Notes: generated from the letters alone by a model not told the origin. A DNA stretch of 64,000 bases from JBCFBK01 sp038562555 (GCA_038562555.1 JBCFBK010000001.1:248001-312000); one strand, 5' to 3'. Positions 1 through 9,090 are shown, counted from the stretch's first letter. Numbers and translations: made by a program.

Positions 1-709
1 ATTCAGTTGAATCCAGCCGCTCACGCGACCATGGGACTTGCGGGAGGGTGAGGTGTGAATCGGTTTGGGTATCGCCATGACCGGGAAAATGCTTTGCCAC
101 TGCGATAATGCCATTTTCCTGAAGACCCTGCATATAGGCCAGAGCAAATTCGGTTACCGGTTTTGCCGATTCCCCGAACGAGCGCATTCCGATAACGGGA
201 TTCAGTGATTGGGTATTGATATCGGCGACAGGCCCGAGGCTGATGTGAACGCCCAGGCGCTTCATCTGCCCGGCCATCGCAGCAGTTGCCTCTTTAATCA
301 GGCCGGTATTCCCCGAAGCTCCCATCATCATCTGATAAGGGAAAGAGGTGACTCCCGGAAGACGCATGCCCACTCCCCATTCGGCATCCATGGCAATCAA
401 TACCGGGGTTTTCGCCAATGATTGGTACAGATTGGTCAGTCGCGCCTGCCGTTCCGGATCCCCTGAGAAAAAGATCACTCCTCCGAGGTTATATTTTTTG
501 ATCTGTCCGGCCAGTTTGAATTGACCAGTCAGGTTCTCATCCGCAGCGGCGTATGCCCAAACCAGCTGCCCAATCCGCTGATCAGGCGTGAGCGAATGAT
601 AAACGGAGTCGACCCAGGGATGTTCCAGAAACTTCCCGGGGTCGAACTGGGCCCGGCTAATGTTCACCGAGGCAGTCAATATCAATACGATGGAAAAGAG
701 TTTTGTCAT
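1..709 (-). CDS. GH3 family beta-N-acetylhexosaminidase, N-terminal part (cut by window edge)
   Basis: The first 236 residues are visible; the gene continues beyond position 1. It starts with a signal peptide (MTKLFSIVLILTASVNISRA), so the enzyme is exported. The stretch KHFPGHGDTQTDSH near the edge is the signature loop of NagZ-like GH3 hexosaminidases, which carries the catalytic His/Asp dyad. The family removes terminal beta-N-acetylglucosamine, often from peptidoglycan fragments. In Bacteroidota this domain is often followed by a beta-lactamase-like domain, which cannot be checked here. It is the upstream gene of a short minus-strand group with the symporter at 742-2181, and it fits the amino-sugar salvage genes nearby. 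Confidence 0.9.
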   Translation of the reverse strand, partial: MTKLFSIVLILTASVNISRAQFDPGKFLEHPWVDSVYHSLTPDQRIGQLVWAYAAADENLTGQFKLAGQIKKYNLGGVIFFSGDPERQARLTNLYQSLAKTPVLIAMDAEWGVGMRLPGVTSFPYQMMMGASGNTGLIKEATAAMAGQMKRLGVHISLGPVADINTQSLNPVIGMRSFGESAKPVTEFALAYMQGLQENGIIAVAKHFPGHGDTQTDSHLTLPQVPWSRERLDSTE

Positions 710-716
710 AATATTA

Positions 717-748
717 GCTTTTAGCTGTTAGCCATTAGCTGTTAGCTT
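717..748. repeat. Short degenerate tandem repeat (TTAGCTGTTAGC-like)
   Basis: The gap between the hexosaminidase start and the symporter stop is built of near-identical copies of a TTAGCTGTTAGC-like unit, and the last copy supplies the TAA stop of the symporter. A similar simple-repeat gap (TAGTCGTTAATCGTTAGT) occurs near 11982-12012 between two V-ATPase genes. No function can be assigned. Confidence 0.5.
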
Positions 749-2181
749 TGTTTTTTTGTAAAGATCAATAGTCCCAGAAAAGTGATCAGTCCGTTCATCA
801 GCAACAGCTCAAATCCAAATTCATAGCCGCCCAGCCAGGCCTTCGAGTTACTGCTGACGACATAACTCAGCGCGGGCGAGAGCAGACAGATATAAGGCAC
901 GAAGCGGTCCTTTACCTGGTTTTTCATCAATATTCCAAAAGCAAATAATCCCAGCAAGGGCCCGTAGGTATATCCGGCCACCCGGAATACCGCCGTAACA
1001 ACGCTGTCATTGTTAATCACCCGGAACAAGGTGATCACCAAAAACATAACGATCGTGAAACCAATATGTACTTTGAAGCGGGTTGCTTTGTTTTGCGGAG
1101 AGTCAACCTTCAGATTCAGAAGGTCAATGCAAAAGGACGTTGTGAGGGCCGTTAGAGCTGAATCGGCACTGGAATAGGCAGCCGACAGGATTCCCAGCAG
1201 GAAAAGCGCGCCGGCAAGGGTTCCGAAATGCTGAATGGCCAATACCGGGAATAAGTCGTCGGTCCGCGCGGGAAGCGTAATACCGTTTTGGTCGGCAAAA
1301 TAATAAAGCAACACCCCAAGGCAAAGAAAAAAGAGGTTGGCAATGATAAACGCGAAACTAAACCAGAAGATATTTTTCTGGGCCTCCTGCCGGGTTTTAC
1401 AGGTCAGGTTCTTTTGCATCATATTTTGATCCAGTCCGTTTAGTACAATCACAATTCCAAGGCCCGCAGCAAACTGTTTGAAGAAATTGGTTCTCGATTG
1501 CCAGTCCCAATCGAATATCTGACTGTAAGGATGACTGCTCACCGTCGTGATCATTTCGCCCAGGCCAAGATTCAGTTTGGCCGATATCACCCATATGGTT
1601 ACCCCGACTGCCCCCAGAATGAAAAAAGTCTGCAGCGAGTCGGTCCACACGACCGTTTTGATCCCGGCCCGAAAGGTGTATAACCAGATTAACAGCAGGG
1701 TCAGAAAAACAGTCACCCCAAACGGAATACCCAGGGAATCAAAAAAAGCGATTTGAAGAACCCCTGCTGCCAGATACAGGCGAAAAGAAGCGCCTATGGT
1801 CTGTGAAACCAGAAAAAAGAAAGCACCGGTCTTGTACGACCGGATCCCAAACCGCTGGTCAAGGTACGTATAGATCGAAACCAGGTTTAACCGGTAATAA
1901 AGCGGGATCAGCACCATCGCAATGATCCAGTATCCAATAAAATTACCCAATAAAAATTGCAGATAAGTCCATGCTGTATTTCCAACTTCGCCCGGAACGG
2001 ATATGAACGTCACGCCCGATATGGTGGAGCCAATCATTCCGAAAGCTACCAGGTACCATGGCGATCGCCTGTTACCGGTGAAAAAAGTCTCACTGTTGGC
2101 GTTCCTGGAAGTAAAATAAGACACGCCCAGGAGCATCGCGAAAAAGAGAAAGATTATAATGAAAATCAGCAGGGTACTCAT
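742..2181 (-). CDS. Sodium:solute symporter (SSS family)
   Basis: This 479-residue inner-membrane protein is hydrophobic throughout, with about 13 membrane spans. The start shows the SSS pattern: a first helix, then the NSETFFTGNRRSPWYLVAFGM segment of SSS proteins, then GSTISGVTF, which in the family lines the sodium and substrate site. Members couple Na+ entry to uptake of sugars, sialic acid, amino acids or vitamins. The neighbours (hexosaminidase, amino-sugar kinase, MurQ) suggest the substrate is N-acetylmuramic acid, N-acetylglucosamine or a small muropeptide sugar; oral Bacteroidales have a dedicated MurNAc transporter beside their MurK/MurQ genes. The substrate is inference; the family is clear. 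Confidence 0.85.
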   Translation of the reverse strand: MSTLLIFIIIFLFFAMLLGVSYFTSRNANSETFFTGNRRSPWYLVAFGMIGSTISGVTFISVPGEVGNTAWTYLQFLLGNFIGYWIIAMVLIPLYYRLNLVSIYTYLDQRFGIRSYKTGAFFFLVSQTIGASFRLYLAAGVLQIAFFDSLGIPFGVTVFLTLLLIWLYTFRAGIKTVVWTDSLQTFFILGAVGVTIWVISAKLNLGLGEMITTVSSHPYSQIFDWDWQSRTNFFKQFAAGLGIVIVLNGLDQNMMQKNLTCKTRQEAQKNIFWFSFAFIIANLFFLCLGVLLYYFADQNGITLPARTDDLFPVLAIQHFGTLAGALFLLGILSAAYSSADSALTALTTSFCIDLLNLKVDSPQNKATRFKVHIGFTIVMFLVITLFRVINNDSVVTAVFRVAGYTYGPLLGLFAFGILMKNQVKDRFVPYICLLSPALSYVVSSNSKAWLGGYEFGFELLLMNGLITFLGLLIFTKKQS

Positions 2182-2280
2182 GTGGAGAAGTGTAAAATTG
2201 ATAATTTGTAAAACTGTTATCTTGTTATCCGGTTCAAAGTTATCTTAAATTGCGACTGGATACTTGCAACTGCCTGTCGG

Positions 2281-3780
2281 CTAATGGTCCATGCTTAAAG
2301 CTGGATTTTGTTTTCCGTTCTCCGTTCTCCCTGTTCCGGTTTCCGTATGGTATTCCACCTCCATATCCCAATCCCACTTGTCGAAGTAGAGATTGCCGCC
2401 ATCCCATTCCAGTTCACCACGCTGAAAATCGTAGGGCTCACTTCGCGAAAATCTCTTTGGAGGATAAAGCTTCCGCCCGTAATCATCATTTACAATAAGC
2501 CGGTACGAATCGATACCATGCATATAAAACTCCCGGACCTGCCTGTCTTCACTGTCCTGTAATTTGAATGACTGGTCGACCGGCACCCAGCCAATACCTT
2601 CATAATAAACCTCACACCAGTCGTGCAGGTTAACATGCGAAGGATGCAGCATCCAACCGCTTTGCCACTTTGCAGGAATGCCCTGGGCACGAACCAGGCT
2701 CATGAAGAGCAGGGTCTGCATCCCGCAATCGCCATGGTTATTCTGAAGCACATAACCCGGAATATGCTTCATGGTACTATATTCCAGCGCGCTGGCCCAG
2801 GGAATGGTATCGCTGATCCACCGGTAGATCTTTTCAACCTTTCGCAATGGATTAGTCTCATCACCCACGATCCTTGCAGCAAGACCGCGGATCTGTGGGG
2901 TAAACACGATCTGTGGAAGACGTTCCGCGGTAAACTCACGGTACAGCTCACTATCGGTCACATAAGGCCTGATATCTTCCGGTTGCAAATCAAAATACTG
3001 CGCGGCAGTTTCAAGCTGAAACCGTACCTGAAAAACAGTCGGTTCATGGCTTACTGCCCGCTTCTGCAGAAATACGGTCCTTTGCATTGCGGATTCAGGC
3101 GCCAGCACCGATGAGTCGGGGGTGGTCGACAAAAGCCTGAATTTTTTCTGGCGCGGATTCCCTTCACGGGGGACCGGCATCCAGCAACGGATCAATTCCC
3201 CTGAGGGAACCGCTTCAGGCTTAACCGTAATGGTGTAGGTCAGAGTCATAAAAACAGGCAAGACAGGATCGTGCGATTGTCCGCTCGACTTAATCACATC
3301 GGCGGTGTGCTGTAGCCGAAACAGGTCAAGCGAATCGGTCCGGATACCATCAACCTCCAGTTTACGCCTGCCAGCCGCCGAATCGAGCCGGAACAGATTC
3401 GGCACAGCATTCGAAAAATACCGCTTTTGCCCGTCAATGACCCTCATTTCCAGTTTTTCTGTCTCTTCCCATTGCCTCATCAGCGAATCATCTGACAAGC
3501 CATAACGGATCAACTCCCTTTTAACCTGCTGCTCATCCTTCGAAAAGTCGAGCAGGATCCGGTGCATCATATCCTGCAATGAATCCAGCTTATCCTGTTC
3601 GGGAGTATCCATTCCCTTTATCCGTCTGAGCGAATCGATCAGTTGTGTGGCCTGTTGAAACTCTCCCCGCCCGACCCTTCTTTCAACAGACTCCAGGGAT
3701 ACTTCCTTACTGACGTGCTGACAACCAGTCAGCGTAAAAACTGCACCGATAATCATGGATTTTAGTAATATGTATGACAT
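2281..3780 (-). CDS. Transglutaminase-like cysteine hydrolase lipoprotein
   Basis: A 499-residue exported protein. The N-terminus is a lipoprotein signal with lipobox LTGC (Cys20), so it is probably anchored on the periplasmic side of a membrane. After about 180 residues of unassigned sequence comes a beta-rich region and then a transglutaminase-like domain: Cys352 in NNHGDCGMQTLLF, His386 in NLHDWCEVYY and Asp402 in WVPVDQSF form the expected Cys-His-Asp triad. Family members are mostly peptidases or amidases. It starts 1 bp after the stop of the GH9-CE4 gene, so the two are almost certainly co-transcribed. With the salvage genes around it, cleavage of peptide stems from cell-wall fragments is plausible but unproven. 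Confidence 0.85.
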   Translation of the reverse strand: MSYILLKSMIIGAVFTLTGCQHVSKEVSLESVERRVGRGEFQQATQLIDSLRRIKGMDTPEQDKLDSLQDMMHRILLDFSKDEQQVKRELIRYGLSDDSLMRQWEETEKLEMRVIDGQKRYFSNAVPNLFRLDSAAGRRKLEVDGIRTDSLDLFRLQHTADVIKSSGQSHDPVLPVFMTLTYTITVKPEAVPSGELIRCWMPVPREGNPRQKKFRLLSTTPDSSVLAPESAMQRTVFLQKRAVSHEPTVFQVRFQLETAAQYFDLQPEDIRPYVTDSELYREFTAERLPQIVFTPQIRGLAARIVGDETNPLRKVEKIYRWISDTIPWASALEYSTMKHIPGYVLQNNHGDCGMQTLLFMSLVRAQGIPAKWQSGWMLHPSHVNLHDWCEVYYEGIGWVPVDQSFKLQDSEDRQVREFYMHGIDSYRLIVNDDYGRKLYPPKRFSRSEPYDFQRGELEWDGGNLYFDKWDWDMEVEYHTETGTGRTENGKQNPALSMDH

Positions 3781-3781
3781 G

Positions 3782-6241
3782 CTACAAATGATTAATTGAA
3801 GATAATTTATCAGGACGGTATCCCTTCTTTTTCAAAAAGGTAAGCAGTTCCCCCAGCCGATCGTAAAATTTATCCGTTCTTTTCATCTGAGTACCCAGAT
3901 GAATTAAAATAATGCAGCCGTTCAGGCCGTGCGGATCATTTTTCTCAAATGCCTTCAGGTTTTCCATTATGGCATCCGACGACAGGTAATTGGGCATGTC
4001 GGGGGTGGTATAATCAGCGTTTGTGCGGATACCCGGCGTGAAGTTAACTACAGTCAGTCCCATCTGCAAGGCCCAATCTACTGTTGCCTTGTTGTACCAT
4101 TCATACGGAGGGAGAAAATAATTCGCTGAGCGGACATCAATCCCGTGATCATTCATTTTCCGGTAGTTTTCCTTCAAATCTGATTCAAACCGGGTTCTGT
4201 CGACCAGGAGGGAATCTCTCTTCGTCCAGTCAGCATATAATAAATGCTGGTCCGAATGTGCCCCCACAAAATGGCCATTCTGTACGAGCTGATCAATAAG
4301 CAACTGGTTTTCTTTATTTGCGTAAAACTCTCCGGTAAGAAAAAAAGATGCTTTTACCTGATGCTTCTTCAGTGTACTGACAATTTTCTGCCCGCCTTCA
4401 TTGAGGTCGTGGGCCGAAAAAATCAGATAGACCGTTTTTTCTGACGTGTCCCCGCGCACAACAGCTCCCTGGTTGTCTTTGACAGTCCGTCTGTCGGTTT
4501 TCAGCCCTTCCGTTTCGAGCGACGAAAGCAGCCAGCTCAGACTGGCCGTACCATCCATGGTTGGTTCATTGGAGGAATAGTCGCCCATATCATCATGATA
4601 GACTGCCTTGCCTCGCTGGAAATCTTCATATTCGTCGGCTTCCATTAAGTGGATGCCCCGCAGATCTTCGTAAATGCGCCGGTATACCGGTCCGTCTACG
4701 AGTCCGCCGGTTGTGGTTTGATGCAATAAATAAGTGATCGCTGAATGGGGTGATTCCGGATAGTCACCTCCGGCAGGAAGCCCGCAGATCATACTGGTTC
4801 CCCAGGGGTTGCACCCAAAAAGCCAGTCGGTAAGCGACGTTTCCGTCTCAAGGTACGTAGCATCTCCGGTAATTTGCCGGTAGAGCCGGGCCTGTGTTGC
4901 TGCAGCCACGATGAAATTGCTGGAGCACCACTGGAACGGGATGCCAATTCGAAACGGATCGCCGGCCGCGGCTTTTTTAATCTGTTCGAGCCCCTGTTTC
5001 ATCAGGGCGGCAAACTGCGCAGCAGTGGCCGTGTCGGCCGATTGCGCGAGCAGGGCGTGACCCAGATTAACAAAAGGGTAGTATTGGTAATGCCTGGCCC
5101 GTTGTAATTCCATCCAGGGTGTTACCGGTTCAAGCTCTCCCCAATACTTAGCCTGGTCTTCCATAGTCAGGGAAACCGCAGCCAATTCCATATCGTCAAT
5201 ATAATTGTCTTCTTCATAAAAGTACGGAGATACCACGCACGCGGTCTGGTTCACGCCCGGATCTGACAAAGCAAATGCCCAGGCTTCCTTTGCTTTTTCC
5301 TCCATCCTCTTGGCGAAATCCTTGTCTATATCAGCAAATATTGTTGATCCCAAAGCAAAAGCCGAAGCATATTTCGCAGCAGTTGAAGCCACTCCGGTCG
5401 AGCGGTTTTTGTGCTTTCCAAGTCCCTGGGGTTTTCCGGTGACAAAATAAACCGGGCGCGCCTTTCCCAACCCGTAAGTGACCGTGTCGCCCACCGGTAA
5501 CCGGTATCCCCGGTGATCACGGTCATCGGCGATTTGGTTGTACATTTCATTTTTGGCGGGATTCATTTTCAGCAGCCATTCCAGTCCCCAGCGCGCCTCG
5601 TCGAGAATATCGGGTAAACCATTACTCCCGGCCCGCCCGCTGGCCTGAAACCGGTCACCAAAAGGAGCCGGATTCTGCTTCCAGGCAAAAAGCATCTGAT
5701 AGACCGCATTTGCCGAAGTCGTTACATACTGGAGGTAATCGCTTGCATCGTGCCAGCCTCCGGTCACATCAATATGCTCTCCTGTCCGTGACGGATGATC
5801 AACAATAATACCATCATGCACATGGCACGAATCGTTGAAAAACGGATTGAATCCACATCGTTGCTGGCGCATGTAATTCAACGGAAAGTCTGCTGTTCCT
5901 TCATATATATCGGCCGCGATCCGGAACGAAGGCGAAAGGGTGTCAGCAAACAAAACCCGATAGCCTCCCGGTTCTGTTAAGGCCGAAAAATCAAGCCTGA
6001 AAGCAGCCCGTTGTCCCCAAACGGAAGCATCCGCTTTTTCCGGAACCGATTCAAAAACCATTTCACCCGAAAGGCTGTTAATGACCTGAAATTTTCCGGC
6101 AAGCACCTCTTTATCACTCAAAAAAACCGCAACTTTACGGCCTCCGGGGAAATAGCCTAACTGATTGATCCGGATTACGCCCGAGCCGGAGAGGCCGACG
6201 GGGGAAATAAAAACAAGTAAAAAGAATAGTCTCCGGATCAT
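3782..6241 (-). CDS. GH9 glycosidase fused to a CE4-type polysaccharide deacetylase domain
   Basis: An 819-residue secreted protein with signal peptide (1-20), an Ig-like CelD_N module (about 21-110), a GH9 (alpha/alpha)6 catalytic domain (about 120-575) and a NodB/CE4 domain (about 603-815). GH9 residues are in place: GGWHDASD (Asp165/Asp168) and the acid Glu559 in SSNEP. In CE4 the metal ligands Asp612 and His662/His666 (HSDQH) are kept, but the usual catalytic base of the TFDDG motif is His611 (SAHD) and the FRPP motif reads FLPP. GH9 members include cellulases and exo-glucosaminidases. The fusion suggests an enzyme that deacetylates and cuts an amino-sugar polymer or oligosaccharide. It faces away from the kinase gene at 6476. 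Confidence 0.88.
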   Translation of the reverse strand: MIRRLFFLLVFISPVGLSGSGVIRINQLGYFPGGRKVAVFLSDKEVLAGKFQVINSLSGEMVFESVPEKADASVWGQRAAFRLDFSALTEPGGYRVLFADTLSPSFRIAADIYEGTADFPLNYMRQQRCGFNPFFNDSCHVHDGIIVDHPSRTGEHIDVTGGWHDASDYLQYVTTSANAVYQMLFAWKQNPAPFGDRFQASGRAGSNGLPDILDEARWGLEWLLKMNPAKNEMYNQIADDRDHRGYRLPVGDTVTYGLGKARPVYFVTGKPQGLGKHKNRSTGVASTAAKYASAFALGSTIFADIDKDFAKRMEEKAKEAWAFALSDPGVNQTACVVSPYFYEEDNYIDDMELAAVSLTMEDQAKYWGELEPVTPWMELQRARHYQYYPFVNLGHALLAQSADTATAAQFAALMKQGLEQIKKAAAGDPFRIGIPFQWCSSNFIVAAATQARLYRQITGDATYLETETSLTDWLFGCNPWGTSMICGLPAGGDYPESPHSAITYLLHQTTTGGLVDGPVYRRIYEDLRGIHLMEADEYEDFQRGKAVYHDDMGDYSSNEPTMDGTASLSWLLSSLETEGLKTDRRTVKDNQGAVVRGDTSEKTVYLIFSAHDLNEGGQKIVSTLKKHQVKASFFLTGEFYANKENQLLIDQLVQNGHFVGAHSDQHLLYADWTKRDSLLVDRTRFESDLKENYRKMNDHGIDVRSANYFLPPYEWYNKATVDWALQMGLTVVNFTPGIRTNADYTTPDMPNYLSSDAIMENLKAFEKNDPHGLNGCIILIHLGTQMKRTDKFYDRLGELLTFLKKKGYRPDKLSSINHL

Positions 6242-6463
6242 AACAGACAGTTTTTGGTTCAGAAATAGTATTGTTTAATTCGCTGGGCATCCATCACTCA
6301 TGTTCTCCCGCGCTTTTTCTCATCTCGGCAATGCTCAAACAAGTTTGGCTTTATTCTTGCTAACGAAACGTTCGTGTCAGTCCAAAGTTAAATGATTAAA
6401 ATTACAAAAACAAAAACTTGTAATACATCTTATAAGTTGATGCATTTCTGAAATAAATTTATT

Positions 6464-6471
6464 TATCTTTG
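6464..6471 (+). promoter_or_regulatory. Candidate Bacteroidota -7 box (TATCTTTG) for the kinase-murQ pair
   Basis: TATCTTTG matches the Bacteroidota -7 consensus TAnnTTTG exactly and ends 4 bp before the ATG at 6476. A TTG at 6437-6439 is the nearest -33 candidate, a little far at 24 bp. If real, the transcript would be nearly leaderless. The 234-bp gap to the divergent GH9-CE4 gene holds nothing else I recognise. Confidence 0.45.
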
Positions 6472-6475
6472 TCCT

Positions 6476-7312
6476 ATGAAGGTGAAATTAATTGCAGACA
6501 GTGGCTCGACCAAGGCGGATTGGAGGCTGATCAGCGGATCAACAGAAATTAAGTCCTTCCAGACCAAAGGAATGAATCCTTATTTTCGCACCCGCGAAGA
6601 TGTCACACAGGAATTGAAGGAAGAGATCCTCTCCGGAATTACCCGGGAAGTCGATGAGGTCATTTTCTACGGCGCCGGTGTTATTAGTCAGTCCAACGTC
6701 GTAAGAGATTCCCTGGTGCAATTATTTCCGGCGGCAAGCGTTGAAACACATTCCGATGTTCTTGGCGCTTCCCGTGCTCTGTTTGGCCGGAACGCAGGGA
6801 TCGCCTGTACATTGGGTACCGGATCGAATGCCTGCTTTTATGACGGAACAAGTGTGGCCGAAAAAGTACCGCCCCTGGGTTTTATTCTGGGCGATGAGTG
6901 CAGCGGCTCGGCATTCGGGAAGAAGCTTTTGGGTGATTATTTCAAAAAGGTTATGCCGGCCGATTTGCGACTCCTGTTTGAACAGGAATTTTCGCCGGTT
7001 CTGGAAGAGGTACTCGACCGGGTTTACCGCACAGAGCGTCCCAATAAATATCTTGCCGCCTTTGCACCTTTTCTTTCCGGACACATTCTGCATCCCTATT
7101 GCCGGGAAATGGCAGAAAAGAGTTTCAAAGAATTTTTTGAACGCAATGTGCTCAGCCTCCCGGTAACACCCGTCCACGCAATCGGGTTTGTAGGATCGGT
7201 TGCTTATTTTTTCAGAGACATTGTAGGCAGGCAAACGGAGGCGTTTGGATTCAAAAAACCTGTTGTCATAAAAGAGCCTGTTACCGGATTGGTAGCATAC
7301 CATAAAAACTAA
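6476..7312 (+). CDS. BadF/BadG-type amino-sugar kinase (MurNAc/GlcNAc kinase)
   Basis: A 278-residue cytoplasmic kinase of the ASKHA fold. Phosphate-1 loop: ADSGSTKADW near the N-terminus. Phosphate-2 region: GTGSNACFYDG; a GDECSGSAFGKKLL motif follows, as in the short BadF-type kinases of Bacteroidota annotated as N-acetylglucosamine kinases and including MurK of Tannerella. These phosphorylate MurNAc and/or GlcNAc at O6 with ATP. It is followed 15 bp later by murQ, which uses MurNAc-6-phosphate, so MurNAc is the likely substrate. The sequence alone cannot separate MurNAc from GlcNAc preference. Confidence 0.85.
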   Translation: MKVKLIADSGSTKADWRLISGSTEIKSFQTKGMNPYFRTREDVTQELKEEILSGITREVDEVIFYGAGVISQSNVVRDSLVQLFPAASVETHSDVLGASRALFGRNAGIACTLGTGSNACFYDGTSVAEKVPPLGFILGDECSGSAFGKKLLGDYFKKVMPADLRLLFEQEFSPVLEEVLDRVYRTERPNKYLAAFAPFLSGHILHPYCREMAEKSFKEFFERNVLSLPVTPVHAIGFVGSVAYFFRDIVGRQTEAFGFKKPVVIKEPVTGLVAYHKN

Positions 7313-7327
7313 TCAAAGCAGCATCAC

Positions 7328-8149
7328 ATGATCCTGACCAATATTACAGAAGCGGATTCGTTGTACAGTAACCTGGAGGAAATGACAGTCAGGCAATTGC
7401 TTGAAAATATTCACGAAGAAGACAAGAAGGTCCTGCCCGCTGTTCACCAGGCGATACCCAAAATTGAAGAACTGGTTGACCGGATCCTTGATCGTATGAA
7501 GAAAGGGGGCCGGTTATTTTATATCGGTGCAGGTACCAGCGGCCGGCTGGGTATTCTTGATGCGTCAGAAATCCCTCCTACTTATGGTGTGGGATACGAC
7601 CTGGTAATCGGCCTTATTGCCGGTGGTGACCGGGCTATCCGTAAAGCCGTTGAAGCGGCCGAGGACAATGAAGAGCTGGGATGGATTGAATTACAAAGGT
7701 ACCAGGTCAGTAAGCTCGATACCGTGATCGGAATAGCAGCTTCAGGGCGTACGCCCTATGTCATCGGAGCAGTAAAACGCGCCAGGGAACACGGCATGCT
7801 CACGGGCTGTATTTCCAATAATCCGAATACCGAGTTGACGCGAAGCGTGGATGTTGCCATTGAAGCTGTCGTAGGTCCTGAATTTGTTTCGGGAAGTACA
7901 CGAATGAAAGCCGGCACCTCCCAGAAGCTGATCCTGAACATGATCACGACCTCCCTCATGATCAAGCTGGGAAGGGTAAAGGGAAATAAAATGGTCAATA
8001 TGCAGCTCACCAACCAAAAACTGATTATGCGGGGTACCCGGATGATTATGGAAGAACTGGGCTATGATGAGGCGAAGGCGCAACGCCTGTTGCTGCTTCA
8101 CGGCTCGGTGAACAAAGTACTCGATACCGCCCGAAACGGAAATACCTGA
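7328..8149 (+). CDS. murQ: N-acetylmuramic acid 6-phosphate etherase
   Basis: A 273-residue SIS-domain enzyme that removes the D-lactyl ether from MurNAc-6-phosphate to give GlcNAc-6-phosphate, the key step of MurNAc recycling. Diagnostic segments are present: GAGTSGRLGILDASE with the catalytic Glu, the AEDNEE segment, and FVSGSTRMKAGTSQK. The length is a little under the usual 295-305, mostly at the N-terminus. It forms a two-gene plus-strand unit with the kinase 15 bp upstream. The product can enter the NagA/NagB route, which is not in this window. Confidence 0.95.
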   Translation: MILTNITEADSLYSNLEEMTVRQLLENIHEEDKKVLPAVHQAIPKIEELVDRILDRMKKGGRLFYIGAGTSGRLGILDASEIPPTYGVGYDLVIGLIAGGDRAIRKAVEAAEDNEELGWIELQRYQVSKLDTVIGIAASGRTPYVIGAVKRAREHGMLTGCISNNPNTELTRSVDVAIEAVVGPEFVSGSTRMKAGTSQKLILNMITTSLMIKLGRVKGNKMVNMQLTNQKLIMRGTRMIMEELGYDEAKAQRLLLLHGSVNKVLDTARNGNT

Positions 8150-8172
8150 ACAGGGTTTGGGGTAAAGCCCCA

Positions 8173-8907
8173 TCAGGTGTTTCTCAAAAACTTATTATAT
8201 ACCTGCATATTTCGGTCCAGATGCGCCTGCATCTTATCATAGGCTCGTTCGGCATCCTTTTCACGAATAGCATTTACAATCTCCTTATGGTATCCCAGTG
8301 TGATTTCCTTTTCCCCTTCAATATTGGCGTAAATATAATTCCGCATTCGCGGAAGTAAATTGTGAACCGGCTCCATGGTCACGATCACAAACGGATTGCC
8401 CGTGGCACGGGCCACTCCGAGATGAAACCGGTTGTCAATGTCTGATTCCAGTTGCGTATTGTCGGGATCACATTTGGAAAATTCGATCAGATTGGCTTCC
8501 AGTCCGGTCAAATCTTCGTCAGTCCGGTTTTGGGCGGCCATCTTGGCGATTTCAGGTTCGAACGCCAGGCGTAACTCGATAATCTGACTGATCAGGTTCA
8601 CATCGAACTTCAGGTCGTAGTATAAATTCAGGGAGTCGATAGCATCCTTCATGTTGATCTTGGTTACCACCATGCCGCTGCCTTTTTTGATCTGGATGAG
8701 CCCCCGCGCGCTTAGCCGGCGTAAAGCTTCGCGCAGGGCAGTCCGGCTTACAGCAAACATTTCACACAACTCCCGCTCTGAGGGAAGCTTTGATCCGATC
8801 GGCAACTTCTTCTCCCGTATGGCACGTTCAATATTGCGCTCAATCTTCTGGCTTAGCGTTTGAGTCGTACCAATCTTCTTAAAGATTTCATTCATCGAAT
8901 TTTCCAT
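8173..8907 (-). CDS. GntR family transcriptional regulator (FadR/FCD type)
   Basis: A 244-residue regulator with an N-terminal GntR winged helix (about 15-85; LPSERELCEMFAVSRTALRE is the recognition-helix region) and a C-terminal all-helical FCD ligand domain (about 100-235) with the metal-binding His/Asp pattern (e.g. DNRFHLGVARATGNP). FCD regulators usually respond to sugar acids, amino acids or other small carboxylates. It is convergent with murQ (23 bp apart) and is the likely local regulator of the salvage genes. A second Met at residue 6 could also be the start. No operator was identified. Confidence 0.85.
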   Translation of the reverse strand: MENSMNEIFKKIGTTQTLSQKIERNIERAIREKKLPIGSKLPSERELCEMFAVSRTALREALRRLSARGLIQIKKGSGMVVTKINMKDAIDSLNLYYDLKFDVNLISQIIELRLAFEPEIAKMAAQNRTDEDLTGLEANLIEFSKCDPDNTQLESDIDNRFHLGVARATGNPFVIVTMEPVHNLLPRMRNYIYANIEGEKEITLGYHKEIVNAIREKDAERAYDKMQAHLDRNMQVYNKFLRNT

Positions 8908-9002
8908 ATACCACGCGAATAAAAGGGTCCGCCAAAGATATCATAAATTTTTGTGTTCCTGCGTTTTGCCTCCTGGATAAACCTGTTGTCCTTTTAAATG
9001 TC

Positions 9003-9090
9003 TACCATTCCCGCTCCGAATAAGAATCTTCCTGTCTGCACGGGAACGAATCCCGGATTGAGGAAGATTCGGGCCTGCACAGGAATGGTA
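9003..9090. repeat. Nested 88-bp imperfect palindrome downstream of the V-ATPase operon
   Basis: Three nested inverted arms are visible: TACCATTCC (9003-9011) with GGAATGGTA (9082-9090); GAATCTTCCT (9024-9033) with AGGAAGATTC (9061-9070); CGGGA (9041-9045) with TCCCG (9051-9055). It lies 17 bp beyond the last V-ATPase stop and upstream of the GntR gene. It could terminate the operon or be a small dispersed palindromic repeat. A simpler relative (ATTCCTG/CAGGAAT) is at 17925-17944. Confidence 0.7.

Noticed and set aside
717..748. Possible CRISPR-like repeats
   Set aside because: The units are short, degenerate and without spacers of constant length, and no cas gene is present in the window.
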